64,000 nt of DNA from Leptotrichia sp. oral taxon 212 (GTDB lineage: Bacteria; Fusobacteriota; Fusobacteriia; Fusobacteriales; Leptotrichiaceae): assembly GCF_001274535.1 (NCBI RefSeq), contig NZ_CP012410.1, positions 186,001-250,000 of the forward strand. Reading direction: 5' to 3'. Below, piece by piece: positions 50,825 through 59,511 of the stretch (positions within the stretch are counted from its first letter, which is position 1; every line of letters begins with the position of its first letter). A program made the translations under genes and the position numbers. A model generated the notes under the pieces. The model was not told the DNA's origin, made no database searches, and saw only the letters and a list, made by a program, of their open reading frames with translations.

Positions 50825-51736
50825 ATGAGAAAATTAGTAAAAAAATATTTAGCAGAATCAGGATTACTTTTGATAGGAATTCTCTGGGGACTAGGTTTTG
50901 TTTCTGTAAAGATTGGACTAAATGAAGGAATGAACAGGTTTTATCTTACAGGACTTAGATTTCTAGGGAGTTTTGTGTTATTGTCCATATTGTTCAGAAA
51001 AAAAATAAAGAAAATTTCACGGGATGATTTAAAGGCTGGCCTAGTATTAGGAATTATTCAATATTTTGGATATGTTTTCCAGACATATGGAGCGGAGCAT
51101 ACTACAGTAGGGAAGAATGCCTTTTTTACAGCAATTAATGTAATAATAGTGCCTTATGTATTTTGGATGCTAAATAAGAAAAGGCCTGATATATTTTCTT
51201 TTTCTGCTTCAATTATCTGTCTGATTGGAGTAGGAGTAATGAGTCTTGACACTAATTTAAATTTCACTCATCTTAATAAAGGAGATGTAACGACAATCAT
51301 ATCGGCGTTCTTTTTTGCACTGCAGGTAGGCTATACAGGATATTTTGGAAGAAAAGTTCATCCAATGAATCTGGTACTTTTACAGATGCTTGTTGGAGGT
51401 CTGATGTTTGCAGTGACACAGCTTGTAACTTCAGGAATAAGCGAAGTGACTCCGTTACATGGGAAAACTTTGATAGCAATGATTTACATAATAGTATTTT
51501 CCACAGCAATACCTATGCTGCTTCAGACATATTGTCAAAGATTGACAACTGCTACAAGGGCTTCTATACTGATGTCTACTGAATCAATGTTTGCACCTGT
51601 GTTTGCTTTTTTTATTTTAGGAGAGATGATGTCATTGCGTGTTGCGCTGGGAGCTGCTTTAATACTGTTTGCGGTAATTGTTTCTGAAACGAAGCTGGGA
51701 CTGGTAAAGGAAGAGGATTTAGAAACATTGAAATAA
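50825..51736 (+). CDS. EamA/DMT-family transporter
   Basis: A 303-residue inner-membrane protein with ten predicted helices in two EamA repeats. It starts with LLLIGILWGLGFVSVKIGLN, and the second repeat has ISAFFFALQVGYTGYFGRKV. RASILMSTESMFAPVFAFFILGE near residue 255 is characteristic of drug/metabolite exporters. The substrate cannot be deduced. The gene is 85 bases after recG and ends at a bidirectional terminator. Confidence 0.92.
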   Translation: MRKLVKKYLAESGLLLIGILWGLGFVSVKIGLNEGMNRFYLTGLRFLGSFVLLSILFRKKIKKISRDDLKAGLVLGIIQYFGYVFQTYGAEHTTVGKNAFFTAINVIIVPYVFWMLNKKRPDIFSFSASIICLIGVGVMSLDTNLNFTHLNKGDVTTIISAFFFALQVGYTGYFGRKVHPMNLVLLQMLVGGLMFAVTQLVTSGISEVTPLHGKTLIAMIYIIVFSTAIPMLLQTYCQRLTTATRASILMSTESMFAPVFAFFILGEMMSLRVALGAALILFAVIVSETKLGLVKEEDLETLK

Positions 51737-51743
51737 ATGTATA

Positions 51744-51805
51744 AAAAAGAACATGGTTCAGAAAACTTGTAAAATTTAAAAGTTTCTATAAATCATGTTC
51801 TTTTT
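51744..51805. terminator. Bidirectional terminator between EamA and the GHKL cassette
   Basis: Perfect 12-bp stem AAAAAGAACATG (51744-51755) with CATGTTCTTTTT (51794-51805). Confidence 0.85.
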
Positions 51806-51821
51806 ATTGAAAATAGATTTC

Positions 51822-52568
51822 TTAATCCATTGTCAGTAGAAGACTATCTATTTTTTCCGTAATTTTTTCCTTAAGTTCACTTTCTTCAAAATAATCAAGA
51901 AGATATGTCCCGCCTAAAATATTAAGGTATATGATAATTTCGTTAAACAGTTTAGTCTTTATATTTACTCCATTTTTTTCAAAATCATGGATTGCAGACA
52001 AAAAGGCTTTTGTAACAGTAGGACTGTTGCTGAAATTACTTGAAAAAAGATATAGAAGTTTTGTTCTGAAATCTGTTTTAAAAACATTAAGCAGTTCAAA
52101 CGGATCTGCACGTGTTCCATCATAAACAAGATGTCCTGTCCACCATAATCTTGCTAAAGGATGCATAATAAGAGATTTTCTTTTTCCGTGTGAAAAGAAA
52201 AAAGTATTTTTTATCAAATTTTCAGTTGCTTCTTTTTTATCAAAAGAATTTCTATATTTTACATAATCCCAGAAATCGCTATGTGCCATTCCTGCCCATA
52301 AATTTTCATTTGCTGCTTCCACAACTGATAAATGTTTCATAGAAGAATAAAGAATTCTTACATTCTCCAGATCAGTCTGCTCAGGTCTCTCAGAAGACGT
52401 ATCAAGATTAAATTGAGGGACATCCTTTTTAAACTCGAGAAAAGGGGAACTATCGTCAAAGAATTTAAAAATCCAGTCATTTGTAGTTGCTTTATAGTTT
52501 TCAAGATTAATTTCAATGTTTTTTCTCAATGTTTCAAGGGAAATTTCTTTTAAAAAATTCAGTATCAT
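51822..52568 (-). CDS. DUF6339-like protein, third gene of the GHKL cassette
   Basis: A 248-residue soluble protein. The segment VVEAANENLWAGMAHSDFWD, then FFFSHGKRKSLIMHPLARLW, then WTGHLVYDGTRADPFELLNV is the pattern I associate with the DUF6339 family. Members sit in operons with ATPases and are suspected, not shown, to act in defence. Its start overlaps the stop of the preceding gene by four bases (ATGA), so translation is coupled. No catalytic motif is obvious; conserved Trp, His and Arg residues cluster at 100-145. The family assignment is from memory and moderately certain. Confidence 0.65.
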   Translation of the reverse strand: MILNFLKEISLETLRKNIEINLENYKATTNDWIFKFFDDSSPFLEFKKDVPQFNLDTSSERPEQTDLENVRILYSSMKHLSVVEAANENLWAGMAHSDFWDYVKYRNSFDKKEATENLIKNTFFFSHGKRKSLIMHPLARLWWTGHLVYDGTRADPFELLNVFKTDFRTKLLYLFSSNFSNSPTVTKAFLSAIHDFEKNGVNIKTKLFNEIIIYLNILGGTYLLDYFEESELKEKITEKIDSLLLTMD

Positions 52569-53431
52569 CCTAGTTCCTCCTCACTCTGTTCGAGTTCCAT
52601 CATTGCATTGAAACTTCTGCTCACAGGGAAATTTATTATTTTCTGTGCAAGATCATAGGAAAATTCCCTTTCAAGTGTTTCTTTGTTCAGCTCAATATTC
52701 ATGTTGGAAAGAACTTTTTTAATTGTTTTAAACCAGCTGTATTCCTCAAAATTTTCCAGTTCGGAATTTTTCAGATTTTCAAAGACATAGATTAATGTCG
52801 GGAAAATAACGGAAGAATGAAGCAGTGGCTGAAAAACACCCCTTGATAAAATAGAATATTGCTCATATTCAGTTTTGTAAAGGGAAATTCCAATTCTGTC
52901 ATTCATCATGTCAATTTCCATTCCGCTTTTATTTTCAGAATTTTTTTTCAATATTAAAAATATTGAAGGCATCTGAACAAGATCATCTTTTTCCTTTTCA
53001 ATTTCAATATTGAAAGGCTTTGCAATTGCAAGAATGTTAGCTTTTTCAAGATTGAAAAGGATATCCTGATAATCGGCATTGAAATTTTTATTTGTATAGT
53101 TGTCAATCTGTGTTTTTGCTATAATGAAAAAACAGATATTTATCCTGTTGTTAAGTAAGGATTCGTGTATGGAAATATTTTCAAATCCAAGTTTTGATTT
53201 TACTATGGTTCTATAAGAAGTAGAAGGACATTCTATGTGAAATACAAATTCAGCATATTCCTCCTTTATAAGTTTTAATAATTTTTCATCATCAGTATTT
53301 GCAGTCAGGTGAAAAATTATTTCTTCACCTTTTCTTCCAACTTTCAGGTTTGAAGTGAAGGAAGAATTTACATAATCATCTGAAAAATAAGTAAGTACAG
53401 GGTAAGGATAAAGTCTATACTCTATATTCAT
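52565..53431 (-). CDS. Unrecognised protein, middle gene of the GHKL cassette
   Basis: A 288-residue soluble protein of no family I recognise. It starts IEYRLYPYPVLTYFSDDYVN, appears beta-rich in the first 120 residues and helical near the C-terminus, and ends in an acidic tail (ELEQSEEELG). I prefer ATG 53431, which follows GGAGGTGG, to ATG 53458. The start lies 17 bases inside the end of the GHKL ATPase gene, and the end overlaps the DUF6339-like gene by four bases. Obligate co-translation suggests it is a stoichiometric partner, perhaps an adaptor between the ATPase and the third protein. Confidence 0.7.
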   Translation of the reverse strand: MNIEYRLYPYPVLTYFSDDYVNSSFTSNLKVGRKGEEIIFHLTANTDDEKLLKLIKEEYAEFVFHIECPSTSYRTIVKSKLGFENISIHESLLNNRINICFFIIAKTQIDNYTNKNFNADYQDILFNLEKANILAIAKPFNIEIEKEKDDLVQMPSIFLILKKNSENKSGMEIDMMNDRIGISLYKTEYEQYSILSRGVFQPLLHSSVIFPTLIYVFENLKNSELENFEEYSWFKTIKKVLSNMNIELNKETLEREFSYDLAQKIINFPVSRSFNAMMELEQSEEELG

Positions 53432-55421
53432 ATAATTCCACCTCCATCGAACATTCATCAGAATAATTTAAAATAAAGGTCATAATAAATTTTTCATCTT
53501 TTTTCAAATTTTCAATGTATATTTTATCCTGATTCAGGAAAAGAGAATTATCAATAACATCGTCCTTATATGCATTTCTTATTTTTGACTTAAGATTATT
53601 CTGCTCACCTGAAAGGCTTATACGTACACAGGCTTTTTCAATATCTCTCTGAGGAGATATTACAAGTCTGTATTTTTTCAATTTTTTATTTAATATTATT
53701 AAACGCATACCGGCATCTTCAACACGTTTTATTTCATGTATCTCAGTAATATTACTGTCAGAATTCAGTAAAGAAAATTCATTTTTCAGATATTGTTCCT
53801 CTTCAGTTATATTTGATACATTTCCAAATACTGAATCAGCAACTTCCATAATTTCATCATTAAAATCATCTGTACTGTTTATTTTAGAATTGTTGAAATC
53901 CTCACTGCTTTTAGGTGTAGTTTTTACATTTCTCTTTTTAGGATTTTCACTAATCTGTTCAGCAAAAATTTTTCTAGTTTCATCGCTTATCTTGTCAATT
54001 TTATTATTTTCAATACTTGTATCAAGGAGAAGAAGATCATCCGGAAGGAATTTTCCTATTCCTTCAACATCCATGTGTTCATCCACATTACTTTTTCCAA
54101 GTTCTATAATTTTATTTATAATCAGCTGTTTCAGTTCTCTGAGAACATTTTTTGCATTTTTGTCAGGATGTCTGTCAGGCTCCCAACTGTCATGCTGAGG
54201 TGCTTCCATCTGCTTAAAGTAATTATTAAGATTATCTCCACTTAAAATAAAGATGGCAGAAAATCTAATATTTGACGGCAATCTATCCAAGTCAAATATT
54301 TTCATACCATTTGCACGTGAAATGAGAACTTTTCTGTTTAAGTTGTCGTATAAAATTTTCAGTTCAAAAGCTCCTAAATCCCTGAACGTATCTCCAAGGA
54401 AAAAACTGTTAGGATTTTCTGCAGGATTATCAGTGGATGTAAGGACCTGATAGTAGCTCCATATAGACTGATATTTTTTCTTTTCACTTATTTTAAAGCT
54501 TTCAATTATGTTTTTTAATGTATTTTCTGAAATTGTCATATTTCCGATTTTTACAATAAGATTTTTGTTGTAAATTGCAACAAGGAAATTATCCAGTATG
54601 GCTATAACAAGTTCTTCCTGCCACTTGCTGTCATTCAGGAATCCTGCTATATAAAGATCTGTTCCTGTAGTACCGTTTCTTCTGAATGAAGAATCAAGAT
54701 TAAGCTCTTCAAATAAAGGAGTATTTTTTTCAGTTTCTCCGTAATATCCTATTCCCTGTGTAAATCTTTCAGTATTTCCGACCTTCCATTTAGGAGGGCC
54801 TGACATTGAAATCTGATATCCCATTCCCTGTGTATTTTTATCATCTTCCAGCGGGAAGGAAATGAGCCTTGAAACACCTTGTGAAGCAAGAATTCCTTCA
54901 GTGTCATAACTTGTATAGAAGACAGTTCTTATATCTGAACACGCAAAAGGAGCAGATTTACCAATACCGTAACTTCCACCCATTGCACCCTGTTTATCAG
55001 AAATACCTGAAGATTTTATAAGGCTTTGCCATGGATTTACTGCATATGGCTCCTTTGAACCTGTAAGTCCAGTAGTATTGAAATCACTGATTCTTAAAAT
55101 ATCTATATTTTTGTCATTCATTCTGGCACATGCATTTTCAAAGAAAATTCTTGACTTCTGATCTGTTTCAAAATGAAGACATGTGTTTAAAGCTTCGCTT
55201 AATTTTGCATAACCCGGTATATTTTTTGTCTTTATCTGGAATTTAGAAAATTCCACAGTCACCGGGACTGAAGCATCAAGACGTGCATCCAGTGAATTTT
55301 GGCATACCTCCTTAGCCAAAGAAGAAAACAGAGTTCCTCTGTAAGTTTCAATTCCTGCTTCACTTATTCCATGTCTTTGGGAAAAGTTACTTTCAGGAAA
55401 ATTCCAATCTATATTGCTCAT
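53415..55421 (-). CDS. GHKL (HSP90/MutL/MORC-like) ATPase, first gene of a three-gene cassette
   Basis: A 668-residue protein with an N-terminal GHKL ATPase. The N-box is Glu38-x3-Asn42-x2-Asp45 (KEVCQNSLDAR), the G1 box is ISDFNTTGL (Asp113, Gly118) and the G2 box is GGSYGIGKSAPFA (148-160). Residues about 270-450 resemble the transducer region of such ATPases; residues 480-560 are acidic, Asn/Ser-rich and probably flexible; the C-terminal 100 residues look beta-rich. Similar ATPases occur in MORC/MutL-linked restriction and MZA-type defence loci, but no Z1 helicase, AIPR or methylase gene is here. It begins the operon with an unusual structured leader. Confidence 0.82.
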   Translation of the reverse strand: MSNIDWNFPESNFSQRHGISEAGIETYRGTLFSSLAKEVCQNSLDARLDASVPVTVEFSKFQIKTKNIPGYAKLSEALNTCLHFETDQKSRIFFENACARMNDKNIDILRISDFNTTGLTGSKEPYAVNPWQSLIKSSGISDKQGAMGGSYGIGKSAPFACSDIRTVFYTSYDTEGILASQGVSRLISFPLEDDKNTQGMGYQISMSGPPKWKVGNTERFTQGIGYYGETEKNTPLFEELNLDSSFRRNGTTGTDLYIAGFLNDSKWQEELVIAILDNFLVAIYNKNLIVKIGNMTISENTLKNIIESFKISEKKKYQSIWSYYQVLTSTDNPAENPNSFFLGDTFRDLGAFELKILYDNLNRKVLISRANGMKIFDLDRLPSNIRFSAIFILSGDNLNNYFKQMEAPQHDSWEPDRHPDKNAKNVLRELKQLIINKIIELGKSNVDEHMDVEGIGKFLPDDLLLLDTSIENNKIDKISDETRKIFAEQISENPKKRNVKTTPKSSEDFNNSKINSTDDFNDEIMEVADSVFGNVSNITEEEQYLKNEFSLLNSDSNITEIHEIKRVEDAGMRLIILNKKLKKYRLVISPQRDIEKACVRISLSGEQNNLKSKIRNAYKDDVIDNSLFLNQDKIYIENLKKDEKFIMTFILNYSDECSMEVELYEYRV

Positions 55422-55467
55422 ATTTATGAAAAACTGAAATTTATTTCACTTTCAGTTTAAACCCTCC
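55421..55467 (-). promoter_or_regulatory. Hairpin-bridged ribosome binding site of the GHKL gene
   Basis: The only strong Shine-Dalgarno (GGAGGG, 55467-55462 on the minus strand) is 40 bases from ATG 55421. Between them a perfect 9-bp stem AAACTGAAA/TTTCAGTTT (55458-55450 and 55439-55431) would bring the site to about 12 bases from the start. An in-frame TGA and the absence of other start codons rule out an upstream start. A TTGACT box (about 55526-55521) with a weak -10 lies further upstream. Confidence 0.5.
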
Positions 55468-55649
55468 TTTAATTTTATATATTATTACATCTTAAATTTA
55501 TCATAAATAATTTACAATAGTCAATAGTTTTTAAAAAAATATTTGAAAAACTAGTCATTTTAGTCAAATTATGTTAAAATACTAAATAGATTATAAAATA
55601 AAAAACATAAAACAGACAGAAATTTTAAAGAGTAGTTGGAGGAAAAAAC

Positions 55650-57815
55650 TTGGAAATTTTAAGTAGTGTGGCAAAGGAATTAAATCTAAAATTGTCACAG
55701 GTTGAAAACACTGTAAGCCTCTTTGATGAAGGTGCTACAGTTCCATTTATAGCACGTTACAGAAAAGAAGTTACGGGAAATCTTGATGAAGAGCAGATAA
55801 GGGAAGTAATTGAAAAAGTTACATACTACAGAAATCTTGAAAAAAGAAAAGAAGAAGTTATAAGGCTTATAGAAGAACAGGGAAAACTTACTGAAGAGCT
55901 GAAAACAAGTATAACTAAGGCTTTAAAGCTGCAGGAAGTGGAAGACCTGTACTTGCCGTATAAGAAGAAAAAAAAGACAAAAGCCGATATTGCAAAGGAT
56001 CAGGGACTGGAACCCCTATCAATATTTGCATTATTGCCTAAAACAACGATGGATTCCTTAAAGGCTGAAGCGGAAAAATATATTACAGAAGAAGTTATTA
56101 CAGTGGAAGCTGCAATTGAAGGAGTACATTTAATTATTGCACAGAATATATCAGAAGACATAAAAGTAAGGGAATTTTTAAGGGAAAGAATTGCAAAATA
56201 TGGAATACTTACTTCAAAAGTAATTGAAAAGAATAAAGGCGAAGATGAAAAAGGTGTTTATCAGGATTATTATGAATATTCAGAAGCTATTGAAAAGGCG
56301 GCTTCAAATAGAATTCTGGCATTAAACAGAGGAGAAAAAGAAAAAATTCTGAAAGTTGATATAGAAATAGATGAAAAAACGGAAGAATTTATAATGAATT
56401 TTATACTCAAATCATTCGGAAATAAAAATTTGACGGATTTTTACAGGGAAATTATAAAAGATTCCCTTGACAGGCTTGCATATCCGTCAATAAAAAATGA
56501 AGTGAGAAATATATATACTGAAAAAGCTGAAGCGGAAGCAATAAATATATTTTCTGAAAATCTGGAAAAACTGCTGCTGCAACCTCCATTATCTAAAAAA
56601 ACTCTTATGGGTCTTGATCCGGGATACAGAACTGGATGTAAAATGGTTGTAATAAACAAGGACGGATTCTATGAAACAAATGATGTGCTTTATCTGGTTG
56701 AGGAAATGCATAACCAGAGACAGCTTGACGAAGCTAAGAAGAAAATATTGAACTATATTGATAAATACGGTGTTGATATAATAGCAATAGGAAACGGTAC
56801 TGCATCAAGGGAAACAGAAAGTTTTGTAGCAAAGATAATAAAAGAAGCAAAAAGACAGGTATCCTATCTGATAGTAAGTGAAGCGGGAGCATCGGTGTAT
56901 TCTGCATCAAAGCTTGCAATAGAAGAATTTCCTGAACTTGATGTTACTGCAAGAGGTGCGATTTCAATAGCTAGAAGAATACAGGATCCTATGGCTGAGC
57001 TAGTAAAAATAGATCCGAAGTCAATAGGAGTTGGAATGTACCAGCATGATGTAAATCAGAAAAAGTTGAATGAAACTCTGGAGCAGACAATAGAGCATGT
57101 GGTAAATAACGTGGGAGTGAATATCAATACTGCGTCATGGGCACTTCTGAGCTTTGTATCAGGAATTAAGAAAAATGTGGCTAAAAATCTTGTGGATTAT
57201 AGACATGAAAATGGGGACTTTAAAGACAGAAAACAGCTGAAGAAGGTAAAAGGTCTTGGGGATAAGGCGTTTGAGCAGATGGCAGGATTTGTAGTAGTGC
57301 CTGACAGTGAAAATCCTCTTGATAATACAATAATTCACCCTGAATCCTATCACGTTGCGGAAACAATATTGAAGGAAGCAGGATGTAAGGTTTCCGACCT
57401 GAAGGAAAATCTGGATGAAGTAAGACAGAAACTGAAAACAGTCAATCTGGAAAAAGTTATAAAGGAAAATGATTTTGGTCCTCAGACTGCAAAGGATGTA
57501 TATGAAGCGCTTCTGAAGGACAGAAGAGATCCAAGGGATGAATTTGAGAAGCCTTTATTGAGATCTGATATATTGAATATGGATGATCTTAAGGAAGGGA
57601 TGGTTTTGGAAGGTACAGTAAGAAATGTTGCGAAATTTGGGGTTTTCGTAGATATCGGACTGAAAAATGATGCATTGATTCATATATCTCAGATATCTGA
57701 TAAATTTGTATCAGATCCTACAAAAGTATTATCTGTAGGACAAATAATAAAAGTTAAAATCCTGTCGCTTGACAGGGAAAGAGGAAGAGTGGGGCTTACA
57801 AGAAAAGGTATTTAA
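55650..57815 (+). CDS. tex: Tex-family RNA-binding transcription accessory protein
   Basis: A 721-residue protein of full family length, implicated in transcription and RNA handling. Domains in order: N-terminal helical domain (VSLFDEGATVPFIARYRKEV), YqgF-like RNase fold (TLMGLDPGYRTGCKMVVINK), helix-hairpin-helix repeats (LKKVKGLGDKAFEQMAGF) and a C-terminal S1 domain (LEGTVRNVAKFGVFVDIGLK). The start is TTG at 55650, supported by GGAGGA seven bases upstream and by alignment of MEILSSVAKEL with other Tex N-termini. No ATG is close by. Confidence 0.96.
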   Translation: MEILSSVAKELNLKLSQVENTVSLFDEGATVPFIARYRKEVTGNLDEEQIREVIEKVTYYRNLEKRKEEVIRLIEEQGKLTEELKTSITKALKLQEVEDLYLPYKKKKKTKADIAKDQGLEPLSIFALLPKTTMDSLKAEAEKYITEEVITVEAAIEGVHLIIAQNISEDIKVREFLRERIAKYGILTSKVIEKNKGEDEKGVYQDYYEYSEAIEKAASNRILALNRGEKEKILKVDIEIDEKTEEFIMNFILKSFGNKNLTDFYREIIKDSLDRLAYPSIKNEVRNIYTEKAEAEAINIFSENLEKLLLQPPLSKKTLMGLDPGYRTGCKMVVINKDGFYETNDVLYLVEEMHNQRQLDEAKKKILNYIDKYGVDIIAIGNGTASRETESFVAKIIKEAKRQVSYLIVSEAGASVYSASKLAIEEFPELDVTARGAISIARRIQDPMAELVKIDPKSIGVGMYQHDVNQKKLNETLEQTIEHVVNNVGVNINTASWALLSFVSGIKKNVAKNLVDYRHENGDFKDRKQLKKVKGLGDKAFEQMAGFVVVPDSENPLDNTIIHPESYHVAETILKEAGCKVSDLKENLDEVRQKLKTVNLEKVIKENDFGPQTAKDVYEALLKDRRDPRDEFEKPLLRSDILNMDDLKEGMVLEGTVRNVAKFGVFVDIGLKNDALIHISQISDKFVSDPTKVLSVGQIIKVKILSLDRERGRVGLTRKGI

Positions 57816-57867
57816 TATCTGGTGTAGTTTAATTAAAATTATGAAATAGAGAAAGAAGGTAAAAGAG

Positions 57868-59442
57868 ATGAGTTTATTTTTAATCGGGCTTGTGCCCATA
57901 ATATTGTTTTTGGTTTTATTGGCAGGTCTTAAAAAATCTGCTATGTTCAGTGCGTATACAAGTTTGGTCACTGCGATTATCTTGACATTTATTGTTCCAG
58001 CGTGGAGAATGCCGGTACAGGGAATACTTGCTTCGATACTGGAAGGATTTGCAGTGGCATGGATGCCAATAGGATTTGTAGTTATTGCGGCGTTATTCGC
58101 GTATGATCTGTCAGTAAAAACAGGGAAAATAGAAACAGTTAAAAAAATGCTGGGAAATATAACAACAGATAAAAGAGCACAGGCATTGGTTCTGGCGTGG
58201 GGATTTGGAGGATTTATAGAAGGTATAGCAGGATATGGAACTGCAGTTGCAATTCCGGCGGCAATAATGGTGTCATTAGGATTTAATCCATTAAATGCGG
58301 CATTGATATGCCTTATAGCAAACTCAACACCTACGGCATTTGGTACGGTGGGACTGCCTGTTACTACAATGGTTTCAAAACTGGGGCTTGACAAGGCAGG
58401 AAACTTTACACCTCTATTTACTTCATTGTTATTGCTGCTGCTTACATGCCTGATTCCGTTTATTATCGTTCAAATGGCAAACAAGGAAATAGAAGGCGGG
58501 AAAAATCCTGCATTTGGAAAAGGAATAGTTCCGGTAATTATAGCTTCAATTTTGGGATATCTTATACAGCCTGCAATAGCAATTACAATGGGAGCAGAGC
58601 TGACAACAATATTATCAAGCTTGCTTGCAATGATATTAATGATAGTATCTATAAAAATGTTTGTTAAGAATGATGAAGGATTTGAAAAAGCCCATGTTAC
58701 AGGGCAGGAAGCATTTCTCGCATGGCTGCCTTATATTCTAATGATAGTGCTTATAGTAGGAACAAGTCCTGTTGTGGCGCATATACATGAAATGCTGGAA
58801 CCTACTACTACTAAATTTAACTTTGCCTTAGGAAATCAGGCAGCATGGTTTAAGGATGGAGGAGATCCGAGTGTAACATTTAAGTGGTTACTGGCTCCTG
58901 CGGCACCATTATTTTTAGCAACAGTAATTGCAGGATTTATACAGAGGGCTAAAATAAAGGACATGGGGGAAGTGTTATGGAATACGACAGTCCATAAAAT
59001 ACCTTCATTAACAGTAATCATGGGAATAGTTGCATTGTCTGTCGTTATGAAGCACAGTGGAATGATACAGAGCATAGCTGATGGTTTTGTAAACCTTACA
59101 GGAAAAGGATTCCCGCTGATTTCGCCATTCCTTGGAACAATAGGAACTTTTGTTACAGGAAGCGACCTGTCATCAAATCTGCTGTTTGGGGATCTTCAGC
59201 ATAGCGTTGCTGAAGGATTGAAACCTGGAAGTGATATGTTGAAATCATTGTTTATAGCTTCAAACACCGCAGGTGCAACTGGAGGAAAGATGATATCACC
59301 TCAGAATATTGCCATAGCGGCTTCTACTGTTGGACTTGTAGGACAGGAAGGGGATATGCTGAAATTTACTATTAAATATTCAGTGGTTTACGCAATAATT
59401 TTAGGTATACTTGTATTTGTCGGAAGTGGAATGATAGCTTAA
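57868..59442 (+). CDS. lctP: L-lactate permease, LctP family
   Basis: A 524-residue membrane permease with about thirteen hydrophobic segments. Family signatures include LVLAWGFGGFIEGIAGYGTA and LICLIANSTPTAFGTVGLPV, plus GTFVTGSDLSSNLLFGDLQ and SNTAGATGGKMISPQNIAIA near the C-terminus. It moves lactate or glycolate with protons; in a lactate-producing fermenter it may work mainly as an exporter or for cross-feeding. No lactate dehydrogenase gene is adjacent. It is preceded by an AGAAAGAAGG site 52 bases after tex. Confidence 0.95.
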   Translation: MSLFLIGLVPIILFLVLLAGLKKSAMFSAYTSLVTAIILTFIVPAWRMPVQGILASILEGFAVAWMPIGFVVIAALFAYDLSVKTGKIETVKKMLGNITTDKRAQALVLAWGFGGFIEGIAGYGTAVAIPAAIMVSLGFNPLNAALICLIANSTPTAFGTVGLPVTTMVSKLGLDKAGNFTPLFTSLLLLLLTCLIPFIIVQMANKEIEGGKNPAFGKGIVPVIIASILGYLIQPAIAITMGAELTTILSSLLAMILMIVSIKMFVKNDEGFEKAHVTGQEAFLAWLPYILMIVLIVGTSPVVAHIHEMLEPTTTKFNFALGNQAAWFKDGGDPSVTFKWLLAPAAPLFLATVIAGFIQRAKIKDMGEVLWNTTVHKIPSLTVIMGIVALSVVMKHSGMIQSIADGFVNLTGKGFPLISPFLGTIGTFVTGSDLSSNLLFGDLQHSVAEGLKPGSDMLKSLFIASNTAGATGGKMISPQNIAIAASTVGLVGQEGDMLKFTIKYSVVYAIILGILVFVGSGMIA

Positions 59443-59460
59443 TTATAAAAAAATGGTAAA

Positions 59461-59484
59461 ATAAGGGCGGCGATGAGCCCTTAT
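59461..59484 (+). other. Hairpin between lctP and ileS
   Basis: Perfect 8-bp stem ATAAGGGC (59461-59468) with GCCCTTAT (59477-59484) and an eight-base loop, without a following T-tract. It is not a T-box: no AGGGTGGNACCGCG motif is present. It could be a processing or stability element. Confidence 0.45.
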
Positions 59485-59511
59485 ATAAACAACAAAAAAA
59501 TTGGAGGAGAA

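Noticed and set aside
53432-53458. Earlier ATG for the middle GHKL-cassette gene
   Set aside because: GGAGGTGG is correctly placed only for ATG 53431.
59473-59511. Earlier ATG for ileS
   Set aside because: It lies in a hairpin, has no Shine-Dalgarno, and the extension contains the ribosome site of ATG 59512.
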